This document shows positions 22,170-31,310 of a stretch of DNA of 64,000 nucleotides, one piece after another. Both the position numbers and the translations under genes were made by a program. Source of the DNA: Akebia trifoliata (Eukaryota; Streptophyta; Magnoliopsida; Ranunculales; Lardizabalaceae); NCBI GenBank assembly GCA_017979445.1, contig CM030718.1, forward strand, positions 18,285,021 to 18,349,020. The letters run 5' to 3'. Under the pieces are notes generated by a model, which saw only the letters and a list, made by a program, of their open reading frames with translations, searched no databases and was not told the origin of the DNA. Position 1 is the stretch's first letter. Every line of letters begins with the position of its first letter.

Positions 22170-23414
22170 AGTGCAAGGTGTGGACATGAAAAGGCCATGT
22201 AGCAGGGGTATAAAGCTGGTTAGGAGACTTGGACAGGTGGCACGAATTTTGAGGTACCGTAAGCTCTTGCAACGGGGAGGAGTGATGGAACATAGCAAAA
22301 ACGACAACTATGTTCAGATCGTAACATGTGGCAACATCTCATCCGTAGATGGGGGGCTCATATTGACAACCAAGATCAGGGACCCACAAAGGGTGGGAAC
22401 AATTCGTGGATTTTAGTTCAAGAACAAGGTCAACCAACAATGAGTTGGGTTGGAAGCCCAGCATTGGGCATAAAACAAGTTGTGAGGATAATAGAAGTAG
22501 ATAAACATAAGAAAGGTGAAGGTGATCAGTCCAAGCACCATCTTATTGTGGTAACTAGAATCTGGGACAAACTTTGAGCTGACCTTTAGCAACCATCCTG
22601 CTAGATTGAAAGTTGCTGGACCTCCAAGCAGTAATAATAGAGGGATTGTTAACCCAGGAGCTTTGAAGGTGGGAGACTTTACTCGCCCATACACTCTTCC
22701 TCAAGTCCTTTCCTTGTATCCTCGTGAAAATTCCTACCTTGTTTTCCATGAGGGTTATGTGTTAGCTTTTTTTGAAATTTTTTTGGGATGCCTCTCTGTT
22801 TGTTCCTCGTGGTTTTTTTTTTTATGTGGACATGTCGATTTTTTGCAGCTTCCATCGATTCCTTCCAATCCTATGAGCTTGTCTTAAAGGAGGGAAGTAG
22901 GGAAAACATGGAAGATATTAGTCAGTTAGCTCTGGTATCATTGCATCGTACTCAGAAACTAGTAGAGGTGGAAGTTGCTCATCGGACAGAGATGTATAAT
23001 GATGGAAATTGGGTCGGTAAAGACAAGGATGAGTCGTCAATGGCAATGCATGAGGAAGAGGTAGTTAGGACAGAATTGGAAATTGTGGAATGGTTAGTTA
23101 GTGAAGCCTTGAACTTGGCAGAAGATTTTGGTATAGTCCCAGAGCCAGTGGATAGAGAGTCCTCCCTGATTTTGAGAGTGGTTGTCGAGGACTTGAGAGA
23201 GAGAACTATTCTAGAGGAGCAACTTAATCGCAACAATAGAGTGTACGAAATTGAGGAGAAATTTGGGTACATAGACTCCGTGAATAATCAGGAAATTTGT
23301 AGATATAGGGTTGGTGAGCATAATGAATTGGTGGTGATCGCCCCCTTGAAGATGACAAGGAGATTACTCAGACCAAGAGCTGATAAGGAATTGGTTAAGG
23401 TGGAGAAGAGGTAG
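22170..23414 (+). pseudogene. LINE ORF1 C-terminal part, right copy
   Basis: Corresponds to 5368-6600 of the left copy. Pieces include QSKHHLIVVTRIWDKL (to 22577), the segment with RENMEDISQLALVSLHRTQK (from 22897) and the acidic C-terminus LILRVVVEDLRERTILEEQL (near 23165), ending at 23414 with KMTRRLLRPRADKELVKVEK. A stop at 22575 and frame changes break it. The final segment is longer than in the left copy because the left copy stops at 6541. Confidence 0.75.
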
Positions 23415-23456
23415 GTTGTGGTTCGTTGTTGGATTTTTGTTTGGTTTCCAATGTTG

Positions 23457-26400
23457 CTTAGAATTTTATCTTGGAACGTGAGAGGGTTGGGTGATAGGAA
23501 AAAAATGGTTGCAGTGAAAGTTTTTATTAGAAGTAAAGATCCCCTCATTGTTATGCTTTAAGAATCGAAATTAGCTAACTGCAATGATAAGATCATTAAG
23601 GAAATTTGGGGGAATAACATCAATTGGATAACCCTCCATACTTTAGGTTCAACTGGTGGGATTCTTATGATGTGGAACAAAGATTGGATCCAAGTTACAG
23701 ATAAGTTAGTGGGGGCCTTCTCTATTTCTATTTTATGTATGTGTAGTAATGAAGATTTTCAGTAGGTGTTCTTAGGGATTTATGGGCCAACTATTAACAG
23801 GAGAGAATGCAATTCTGGGAAGAGCTTGAAGATGTAGCGAGTTACTGGGAGAAACCTTGGGTACTAGGAGGGGACTTCAATGTCATCAGATTCAACCCTC
23901 TTCTGGGTTGACGATTCACGTGGTCTAATAACCAAAGTAACGTAAGGATGTTCAGACTAGATAGGTTTCTGGTTGACAATGTGTTGGAGGATAAGTTTCA
24001 AAATGTGATTCGTTCTTTTAGTCCTAGCCCAGTTTCAGATCACACCCCCATCTTTCTGGAGGTAGGGCAACCTAGAAGACACCCTATATCATTCAGATTT
24101 GATAACATGTGGCTAGTTCACCCCAACTTCTTAGATCTCGTTTGGAATTGGTGGAATGAGTGCCCTTCCATAGGAAATCCAGGTTGTGTGTTTAAGAATA
24201 AGCTCAGATACTTAAAAGATTAGTTGAAAGCGTGGAATAAAGTGGTTTTGGGGAGAATTGATGTGAAAAAAAAAGATCTTGAAAGAGATCGAAACCTTGG
24301 ATGAAAAGGAGGAAGATGGGAAATTGAATACGATAGAAAAAAGTAAAAGACTAGAGTTTATAGAGGAGATAAGTTGGAAGCAAAAATCGAGGATCAAATG
24401 GTTGAAAGAAAGGGATAATAACACCAAATTTTTTCACAAAGTTGCCAACTTCCATAGTAGAAGTAATCATCTTATCAAACTGTCCATCAAAGACATCATG
24501 GTGGTTGGAGAAAAGGAAATTAGGGAAGGGGTGGTGGGCTATCACGAATAAGACCTCGACTGAATAATTTAAAGTTCAAGTCGTTAAATTAGGAGGATAG
24601 GGCGTGGCTGGAAAGACAAATTGGTGAGGAAGAGGTTAGATCAATTCTTTTTTCGATGAGTGGAGATAAGGCTCTGGGGCCGGATGGATTTACAATGGAA
24701 TTCTTCAAACTTTGTTGGGAAATCGTTTCGAATGACTTCATAAAAGTCATCAAAGAGTTACAAGAAAAGAATTGTCTTGACTACAACCTTAACAGCACCT
24801 TTGTGGCCTTAATCCCCAAGAAAGTTGGGGCGGATAAGCTAGGAGACTTCAGACTTATTAACTTGGTGAGTTCAATGTACAAAATTATCTCCAAGGTATT
24901 AGCTTTGAGATTGAAAGTGGTTCTTCCTAATCTTATCAATGTTTTAGCAAGGGGCTTCCATTAGGGGAAGGCAAATTCTCGATGGAGTGTTGATGGCCAA
25001 TGAATGTCTTGATTCAAGGATTAAGGACAAGAAATAGGAGATGATTGGGAAAATAGACTTACAAAAGGCATATGATCATGTGAGTTGGGATTTCTTGAAA
25101 TATATGATGAGGAAGATGGGTTTTGGAACGAAGTGGATTATAAAATGTGTACAACAGTATTTTATTCGATTCTAGTCAACGGGAGTCCGGTTGGCTTTTT
25201 TAGGGGTTCGAGAGGGTTGAGGCAAGGGGACCCTTATATCTCCGCTCTTGTTTCTTGTAGTAACAAAGGCCTTGGGTAGATTGTTTAGAAGAGCGGTTGA
25301 TTTAGGAAAACTATTGCAGTTTAGGGTGAATAATGACGGTCTTCTGATTTCCCACTTACAATTTGCGGATGATACATTGGTGTTTATGGGCCATTCGAAG
25401 GATCAGGTGAGAGTGTTGCGTGTCTTATTGTGTTGTTTTGAGGCTATTTTAGGATTACATATAAACTTGCAGAAGAGTAAATTTTTTTGGGGTTGGAGAT
25501 ATGAATGATATTCATTTGATGGCCACAACTTTGGGTTGTGGGCATGATACTTTACCTACATCTTATTTGGGTTTACCGTTGGGAGCTCCTTACAATAGTA
25601 ATAGAATTTGGGAAGGTGTGATTGAGAGATAGGAGAAAATGTTGAGCACGTGAAAGACCAAATATTTATCAAAACGAGGGAAAGTAACTTCGATCAAAAG
25701 CACCTTGATAAGTATTCCGATTTACTTCCTATCCCTATTCTCGCTTTCTAAGTCCGTAGAAATCAGATTGGAAAGGCTTATGAGAAATTTTTTGTGGAAT
25801 GATAAGAATGGTAGAAGGAAGTACCACTTGGTAAGATGGAAGTTGATTTGCATGTCCAAAAAGAATGGGAGGTTGGGGATTAGGGGTCTGAGACGGGTGA
25901 ATAGAGCGCTTTTAGGGAAATGGCTTTGGAGGTTCAGCGAAGAGAAGGATAGTTTGTAGAAGAGGGTCATTATGGTTAAATACGGGGTGAAGAGGTTAGG
26001 TTGGTATAGCGGTGAAGCTAAAGGCTCGTATGGGTATAGTGTGTGGAAGGGGATCCTCAAAGTGAACGAGGACTTTGAGAGTGGGATTAGATTCAGAGCA
26101 GGCACGAAGGACAAAATCAAATTCTGGGAAGATATTTGGTGTGGCACATCGTCTCTAGCAACTCAATTTCTATCCTTGTACAATTGTTCTCTTAAGAATA
26201 ATTGCTCGATTCAGCAATGTTTGATTCGCAATGACTCCACTTCTACTTGGGAGTTGGGGTTTAGGAGAAACTTTAATGATTGAGAGCTAACAGAGGTGAT
26301 ATCTTTCATTAATCTCTTGTATTCTTTTCATCTCAATGAAAGCGTTCAAGATAGGTGGGAATGGACAAGGGCGAAGGATCTGAGATTCTCTGTCCGCTCT

Positions 26401-26880
26401 TTCCACAAGTAGCTAATCCCTTTCGCTGAGCAATCCTTCTCGGAGTCCATCATTTGGTCCAAGATATTTCCTTTTAAAATCTCATTTTTTGTTTGATTGG
26501 CTTCCTTAGGGAGGGTTCTTACGATGGACAATTTGATTGTTCGGGGATGGATCACTTCCAACTGCTGTACCCTTTGTTTGAGGGATGGGGAATCGGTTGA
26601 CCAATGGCATGATATTTGGTTCACTGCTCTTTTTCTCATGATATTTGGTCATTTTTTCTTTGGGCTTTTTCGTATTAACTGGGTTTTACCTCGGAAGTTC
26701 TTGTTGTTAGTAGAATGAGCTAATAATGCTTTTTCCTCCAGAAAAAGACTTCTCTGGGCTATACTTCCCTCGGTTATTGCTTGGGGATTGTGGAACGAGA
26801 GAAACAACAGGGTGTTCAAAAGTAAGATGAGAAGCTATCATGGTGTTTTCTTGGAGATCTTGGGCTTTTTGTACCTTTGG
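23457..26880 (+). pseudogene. LINE ORF2 (endonuclease-RT-zf-RVT), right copy, broken
   Basis: The endonuclease starts ILSWNVRGLGDRKKM at about 23462. About 85 bases are lost between FNVIRF and LLG near 23894, with further stops at 23559 and 23764. RT motifs include KALGPDGFTMEFFKLCWE (24665) and LQFADDTLVFMGHSKDQVR (25360, FADD catalytic box intact); [20 protein letters not shown] is at 25175-25230. The thumb/connection (LMRNFLWNDKNGRRKYHLV) is near 25775 and zf-RVT (RVLTMDNLIVRGWITSNCC) near 26510. Multiple frameshifts make it non-functional, although the catalytic box survives. Confidence 0.88.
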
Positions 26881-27072
26881 TCAAATCTGAACATAGAGTT
26901 TGCGGGCACTACTTTCAATGACTTTGTTTTTAGATGGAATTCCTTGTGTAATCTTTGATGTTTTGGTATTTTTTCGTTTGTTTTTGCTTTTCTTTAAGGG
27001 GCTATCTCGGCCTTCTCTTCTTGTATTTTGTTCAATATATTTTATACTTACTAAAAAAAAAAAAAAAAAAAA

Positions 27073-27664
27073 CCCAGGAGGAGGATCTTCAATTAGGTAC
27101 ATCATTTTTTTCTTGGCTTGTATGAACACCTTTATAGAATGCGACTAAGAATGGTAGTTATTTTCCTTCAACCTTACCGAAGTAATTTGTTTGGCCAAAT
27201 TATCACTTGAAGAGTTACATTCATCCATTAGAACAACCATGAAGTGGAGCAAACACACGAAGGAGACAACAACCGGTGTAAAGGATACCTAAGAGACGTG
27301 TAACAAAGGCAGGACGTGCAAAAACTCCATCAATTTTGGGTAAATCAAAAATCCAATTTCGGCTAAATCAAAAATCCAATTTCGGCGAAGAAAAAAAACT
27401 GACCTAAACACCACCCACCGCGGTTAAATCTTCTAAAATGTTTGAAAACACAGCACCACACAGCCCCAAAACTCAGTCACAACCAACCACAAGCACACAA
27501 CCACGCCCTAGATACACATCTAGGATTTTATCTTGAAATACCACAACGAACCGAAGTTCTTTTCAGCACAAAACTGCATAAATAAAAGTTCAACTGCAGA
27601 AATAAGAGTTTAAAACCTAAAAAAAGAAAAATGAGAGGGAAAAAAAGCTCCGCTTTGATATCAA
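27073..27664. other. Unassigned intronic DNA after the LINE
   Basis: About 590 bases between the LINE poly(A) and the LTR-like segment. It contains a two-copy 23-base tandem repeat (core aaatcaaaaatccaatttcg, about 27340-27385) and a pyridine-poor A/C-rich tract with several cacaacca motifs (27440-27510). The right end (27600-27651) may be internal sequence of the LTR element described next. No coding similarity was seen. Confidence 0.4.
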
Positions 27665-27990
27665 GTAAAGAACAAAAAAAACCTAGAGCAAGTAGAAGAG
27701 GAGAAAGAGAGGAGAAGAAGATGAGAGACAGCTGAACACAACATAAGTAGAAGAGGAGAAAGAGAGGAGAAGAAGATGAGAGACAGCTGAACACAACTTA
27801 ATCTCTGGGGTTTGGCCTCTCTTCTTTATTTATTAAAAACCAATAATAAAAAATATGTGGGGCCTACATAAATAACATAAGGTGGGCTCCCATTACATAA
27901 GTAGCCCACCACAAGTTGACTAAAACCCTAGGGCTGTCGCACAAACACACACAAGCTGTTCGTGTATATAACAGATACAAAATTCTAACA
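27665..27990 (-). mobile_element. LTR-like segment with tRNA-Met-like primer motif (solo LTR or TRIM)
   Basis: On the minus strand the segment starts tgttagaattttgtatctg at 27990 and ends about 27665, followed directly by ttgatatcaaagcggagc. This resembles the tRNA-Met primer site TGGTATCAGAGC with a few changes. The 326-base span includes a tandem duplication of 55 bases (27691-27799). It resembles other plant LTRs in starting TGTTAG, but the inner end is not a clean CA and no second LTR was found, so the call is tentative. Confidence 0.4.
27691..27799. repeat. Two-copy 55-bp tandem repeat
   Basis: The block agtagaagaggagaaagag through gagacagctgaacacaac occurs at 27691 and again at 27746, essentially identical. 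This indicates a recent replication-slippage or unequal-exchange event inside the LTR-like segment. Confidence 0.9.
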
Positions 27991-28448
27991 GCTTTGATTT
28001 GGTAACTTTACTAATCCCTAGGAGTGATTTTTTTGGTTCATACAGTGTTAATGTTACAGAATCTCTCTTGTAAGAAAACATCTGTACTACCATTTTTTTG
28101 TAGGCTAGGTTAGTTACTAAGCAGATGAATATATTGGCACAATTGTCTTTCTTCTGAAACTTCAAGATTATCTGCAAGGAACAGATTGTGAAAAAAAAAT
28201 GAACTATACCATATATCATATACCAAATGACCTCATTCATAAATGGTGGCCATTCGACGGTCCTGTCTGGATTTAAGAGTGAGTGGCCACATTTACAGTC
28301 TACAATGGTCACAGAAACTTCTGTAATGGTGGCACCACCATCCACATTTCCTAACCCACTATCATATATTTTAGTTTTACTGTATCTTAAATCTTGGTTC
28401 TCCTATTATTACCCTAAGAAGGTTTAATTATGTTTTTATTCAGTGCAG

Positions 28449-29022
28449 TACGCCATCACCAAAATTCACGCCTACAGTCATGGAGACCATGCCAAGCAAA
28501 AAGTGAAGACTCTGAGGGAACTTTAAGTACTGAAGATATTATCTTGGATGAGCAAGCCTTAGAGCGGGACCTACAGAGAGCCATTGAGGAAGAGAACTAC
28601 GCGCGAGCAGCCAAACTCAGGGATAGTCTCCGCTTTCTCCATGAGGACAGCAAAGCTTCGGTTCTAGCAGCAAATGCTCGGTTCTACAAATCATTTAGGA
28701 AAGGAGATCTGGCAGACATGCAAGCCATCTGGGCAAAAGGGGATAATGTGTGTTGTGTGCACCCTGGTGTGTGTGGAATATGTGGTTATGATCTTGTTAT
28801 TGGAAGCTGGGAATTTGTGTTGGCTGACTATGATTTCCCACTTGAGATCGAGTGAAAAATGTTGAAGTTCATGTTAGAGGTGATGTTGGGTACGTGACAT
28901 GCATTGAGATGGTCAAGACAAAAGGCAGTAGTTGGGGGAAACAATTTGCCACAAATGTGTTCGAGAGGATTGATGGCCAGTGGTTTATTAGTATTCACCA
29001 TGCATCATATATCAACCAGTGA
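28449..29022 (+). CDS. Exon 3 of the NTF2-like gene (UVR motif and NTF2-like domain), frameshifted
   Basis: The acceptor ends at 28448. The exon encodes RHHQNSRLQSWRPCQAKSED, then the UVR motif (about 28550-28625) and the NTF2-like domain (from NARFYKSFRKGD). The frame is open to GAG at 28850-28852 and then meets TGA. Inserting one G before that TGA restores conserved sequence (VKNVEVHVRGDVGYVTCIE, then FERIDGQWFISIHHASYINQ) to the stop at 29020-29022. The intact state of the downstream frame argues for a very recent mutation or a sequence error. The alternative acceptor 5 bases upstream (after 28443) would put the exon out of phase. Confidence 0.8.
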
Positions 29023-29519
29023 AGTAGATTGATGTGGCTATATAGTAGCATATAATATTGAGAGAGAGAGATCCATTCGGATTTTAGTGATTCTGTATAC
29101 TAGGTTATGTTTTGTATAAACCAAACCCGTTTGCAGTATGCGTGTAACCAACATTTGAGTATGGCATGATTTCTTTGTTCTTCGTCATCTAGACATCAAT
29201 AAAGCATTTAACATGGTTGTGGAAAACCGAATAACACATAGATAATACCCAATAACAAACCAGATGGATGTGATCATTTGGATTTGAGATTTCATCTAAC
29301 TTTACATTTAAGGGTGTGTACAGTAGTAAAATGGCATAGCTAGCATTGATATGCAAGGCATCTTGTACTCTCTTAAAAGAGAAAACTTGTATAGGATACA
29401 AATACTATGTACTCCATAACGACTGATAATGCGAACATTTGACTATGAAAAAAAAAAAATCTTCACTTCCTCGCTTTCTAATTCGAATAGGTACTTCCCA
29501 CATTCCTCATCCAAAGCAA
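29023..29519. other. Intergenic spacer between convergent genes
   Basis: About 500 bases separating the end of the NTF2-like gene from the minus-strand end of the DUF3527 gene. It presumably holds both 3' UTRs and polyadenylation regions. A GA microsatellite (gagagagaga at 29059-29070) and an A run at 29448-29459 are present; nothing else was recognised. Confidence 0.5.
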
Positions 29520-31310
29520 CTAGACCCTCCCAACAGGAGAAAGAGGTGGGAATGGTAAACAGGTCCAAGGTGCATCCTCATCTATTTGAGTAGGAATCTT
29601 TATTCTATCATTTTCCGTTAATATGATTTTCTCTGAAATTTTATCTTCAAGCAGGTTACTCGCTTCAGAAAGCTCAGCAAGTTTTCTACTATCTAGGATT
29701 GCTGTACAGATGGAGAATGCTTGCAGCGAAGAGATTGACTCATTGAAATCAATGGAGTAGATTCCCTTCTCGAAAGTCGACAAGCTGAAGACAGTTCCGT
29801 TTTCTTGAGTTGCTCCTTCCTGTCAAAAATATATTTCAGAGAAAAAAAGGGGAAGATACTTGGCCTAATGTTCACACAGAAAAAGAGAGGCACAAACATT
29901 GGTAATGCTGGGCTTCAGTATAAAACAAGGGACCTATTAGTTGCACACCACCCATTACTAATTGCACCCCCATCACGTAAAAATTCCCATTTGGGTGATA
30001 ATACTCCAAAAATAATTTTAAAAAAATGTTGCTCTTTTTTCCATAGAAATTATTGCTGGCTGAGTAGTTTTTTTGGCAAAAAATCTTGGCTGTTTCTAAG
30101 CCATGTTTACAAAGTTGCACGTTTCGAAATCATTTTGCAAGAAATACTTGGTTCCAAAGAGAACACAAGCAAAACTTAATCACGAGAAAAATAGAGCGCA
30201 AATAGGGATCACAAAAAGAAAGCTACAAAAAGATGAATAAGCTTTAAACCCCAAAAGGTTATGTATTGAAATGCAATCAGTAGTTTAAAAGTGGTTATAA
30301 AAAAATAAAAATAAAAAGATTTTTTTAAGGTTGGTGTGCAACTAGTCGGGGTCCCTAAAACAATTACCTGAATGAAAAGTTCAAATTGATCTGTTGTGCG
30401 AAAATCCTTAGACGAACTTGAATTCTTACTGCATTGATCCTTATTAGCAAGAATTCTTAGACTGCAACCAACATCCCAGCCTCCACAATCACATGATCCA
30501 CCCGTTATCCATCTATCGATCAGAGATGAAGGTACTCCTGAAGCTGGCAAGCTATGAACAGCACCGGCAAGTATGACTATGAAGCTAGAAAGGCTTTGGT
30601 TTTCTACATAAGATCTACTCTGCCGATGTTCAGCTGAGTTGCAAGAGCGACTTTCTTCTGTGCTCTCCTTTGGGACCTTGACAACAATGGCCGCAAGTTC
30701 TCTGTTGATTTCTTCACCTACCTGTTTTTGCTCAACATTGAACAAAACAAACTCTCTTACCATAAATTTATCCTCATTTCTGATGTTGCTGCACTGAGAG
30801 CTAGAAACCTTCATTTCACCGACGATTTTAGGGATATAGTTGATTTTTTTACCTTTGCTTCCTTGGTTTATCCATCCTCCACTCTTCTTTTTAGTTTTTT
30901 GAAAGGAGTAGAATGTATAAACCAAGCTACAATCATTCTTCCCAAAAGTGTTTATTTTCTTCACCGATGCCGCAAGAATGTCGTTGTTGTCAACTGCAAA
31001 TGTAAACAAGGGGAGTCCATTCTTAACTGTTACTTTTAAAATAGCTTGCACCATCAACGACACACGCTTCTCATCTTGATGCGAGACATCGGTATGACTT
31101 AAGAAATTCAAGCTTCTTTCCACTGGCTTCGCCATACAAGAATCCAACTGTTTTGAGGTCGATTCATCTCTTGATGGTTCGGCTGACTGAAGGTGATTGG
31201 CTGCCCTTGGTTTCAGCAATGGATCCAACAACCTTCTCAATGGGCTAGACTTGGCTCTGCCATATCGAGTTATGTGGGTTGATGCATCATCTATTACTAT
31301 TTCCCAACAG
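29520..31310 (-). pseudogene. DUF3527 protein gene, C-terminal part, 5'-truncated by a Ty3 element
   Basis: Two exons on the minus strand: about 31310-30368 and 29819-29520, joined in phase 0 across a GT-AG intron. The reading begins within THITRYGRAKSSPLRRLLDP. It continues through GLPLFTFAVDNNDILAAS, KKKSGGWINQGSKGK, MVREFVLFNVEQKQ and RWITGGSCDCGGWDVGC to FELFIQ. Exon 2 adds FSLSTFEKGIYSIDFNESIS and ends at TAG 29520-29522. This is the conserved DUF3527 domain of plant-specific proteins of unknown role. About 410 codons are intact, but the usual longer N-terminal half and the start are missing: just beyond 31310 the sequence is a Ty3 protease on the other strand. It is likely a truncated gene. 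Confidence 0.8.
29929..30355. mobile_element. hAT-type MITE with 8-bp target duplication
   Basis: A 427-base element with imperfect terminal inverted repeats. The left end reads gggacctattagttgcacac; the right end, reverse complemented, reads gggaccccgactagttgcac. It is flanked by the perfect 8-base direct repeat taaaacaa (29921-29928 and 30356-30363). An 8-base duplication plus short inverted ends points to the hAT superfamily. It has no coding capacity. It inserted in the intron of the DUF3527 gene, only a few bases past the splice donor. A related element lies at 55725-56276. Confidence 0.85.

Larger units (their letters stand above)
19945..25153. repeat. Right copy of the duplicated transposon mosaic
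   Basis: Same order and orientation as 1-8456: Ty3 gag (minus), copia leader with minisatellite, copia gag (plus), LINE (plus). At 22121-22122 the right copy jumps from sequence equivalent to base 2136 directly to base 5320. It thereby lacks 3183 bases, with the dinucleotide GT shared at both break ends. Single-base differences, three further indels and changed minisatellite unit number show that the two copies are not simply the same reads placed twice at full identity. Confidence 0.9.
22123..27072 (+). mobile_element. L1-type LINE, plus strand, with poly(A) tail
   Basis: Begins abruptly inside ORF1 at the deletion junction and runs through the ORF1 C-terminus (to 23414), ORF2 endonuclease (from about 23457), RT (24600-25960, LQFADDTLVF near 25360), zf-RVT (26497-26640) and a 3' UTR to a 20-base poly(A) at 27053-27072. 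The order matches the minus-strand LINE at 9770-14935. Poly(A) directly adjoins non-LINE DNA, marking the true 3' end of the insertion. The 5' end, and therefore the target duplication, was removed by the deletion. Confidence 0.92.
9515..28448 (+). other. 18.9-kb intron 2 of the NTF2-like gene, filled with retrotransposons
   Basis: Donor gtaagt at 9515; acceptor ttcagtgcag ending at 28448. From left to right it holds a SINE-like insertion (minus), an L1-type LINE (minus), about 1.3 kb of unassigned DNA, a TRIM cluster, a Tat-like Ty3 remnant (minus), a copia gag piece with minisatellite (plus), a LINE (plus) with poly(A), and an LTR-like segment (minus). No host exon was recognised inside. 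Its existence as one intron is inferred from exon phase and domain continuity. Confidence 0.6.
9097..29022 (+). pseudogene. NTF2-like domain gene with UVR motif, giant TE-filled intron and a frameshift
   Basis: Three exons are inferred: 9097-9186, 9394-9514 and 28449-29022. The donor and acceptor bases are GT and AG, and the intron phases (0 and 1) agree. The product begins with a Ser/Arg-rich, acid-poor N-terminus that looks like a plastid transit peptide. A UVR-type helix pair follows (LERDLQRAIEEENYARAAKL) and then an NTF2/SnoaL-like fold (NARFYKSFRKGDL to ISIHHASYIN). This architecture is known in plant proteins of unclear function, some labelled SKIP8-like. A missing base near 28852 creates a stop at 28853-28855 (205 aa); the conserved remainder continues in the next frame to 29022 (about 261 aa if restored). 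It is either a recent pseudogene or a consensus error. Confidence 0.75.

Noticed and set aside
28430..28448. ATG at 28430 as the true start of the NTF2-like gene
   Set aside because: It lies in the intron directly before the acceptor; starting there would give no transit peptide, and the exon phases support the acceptor at 28448. It remains possible for an alternative transcript.
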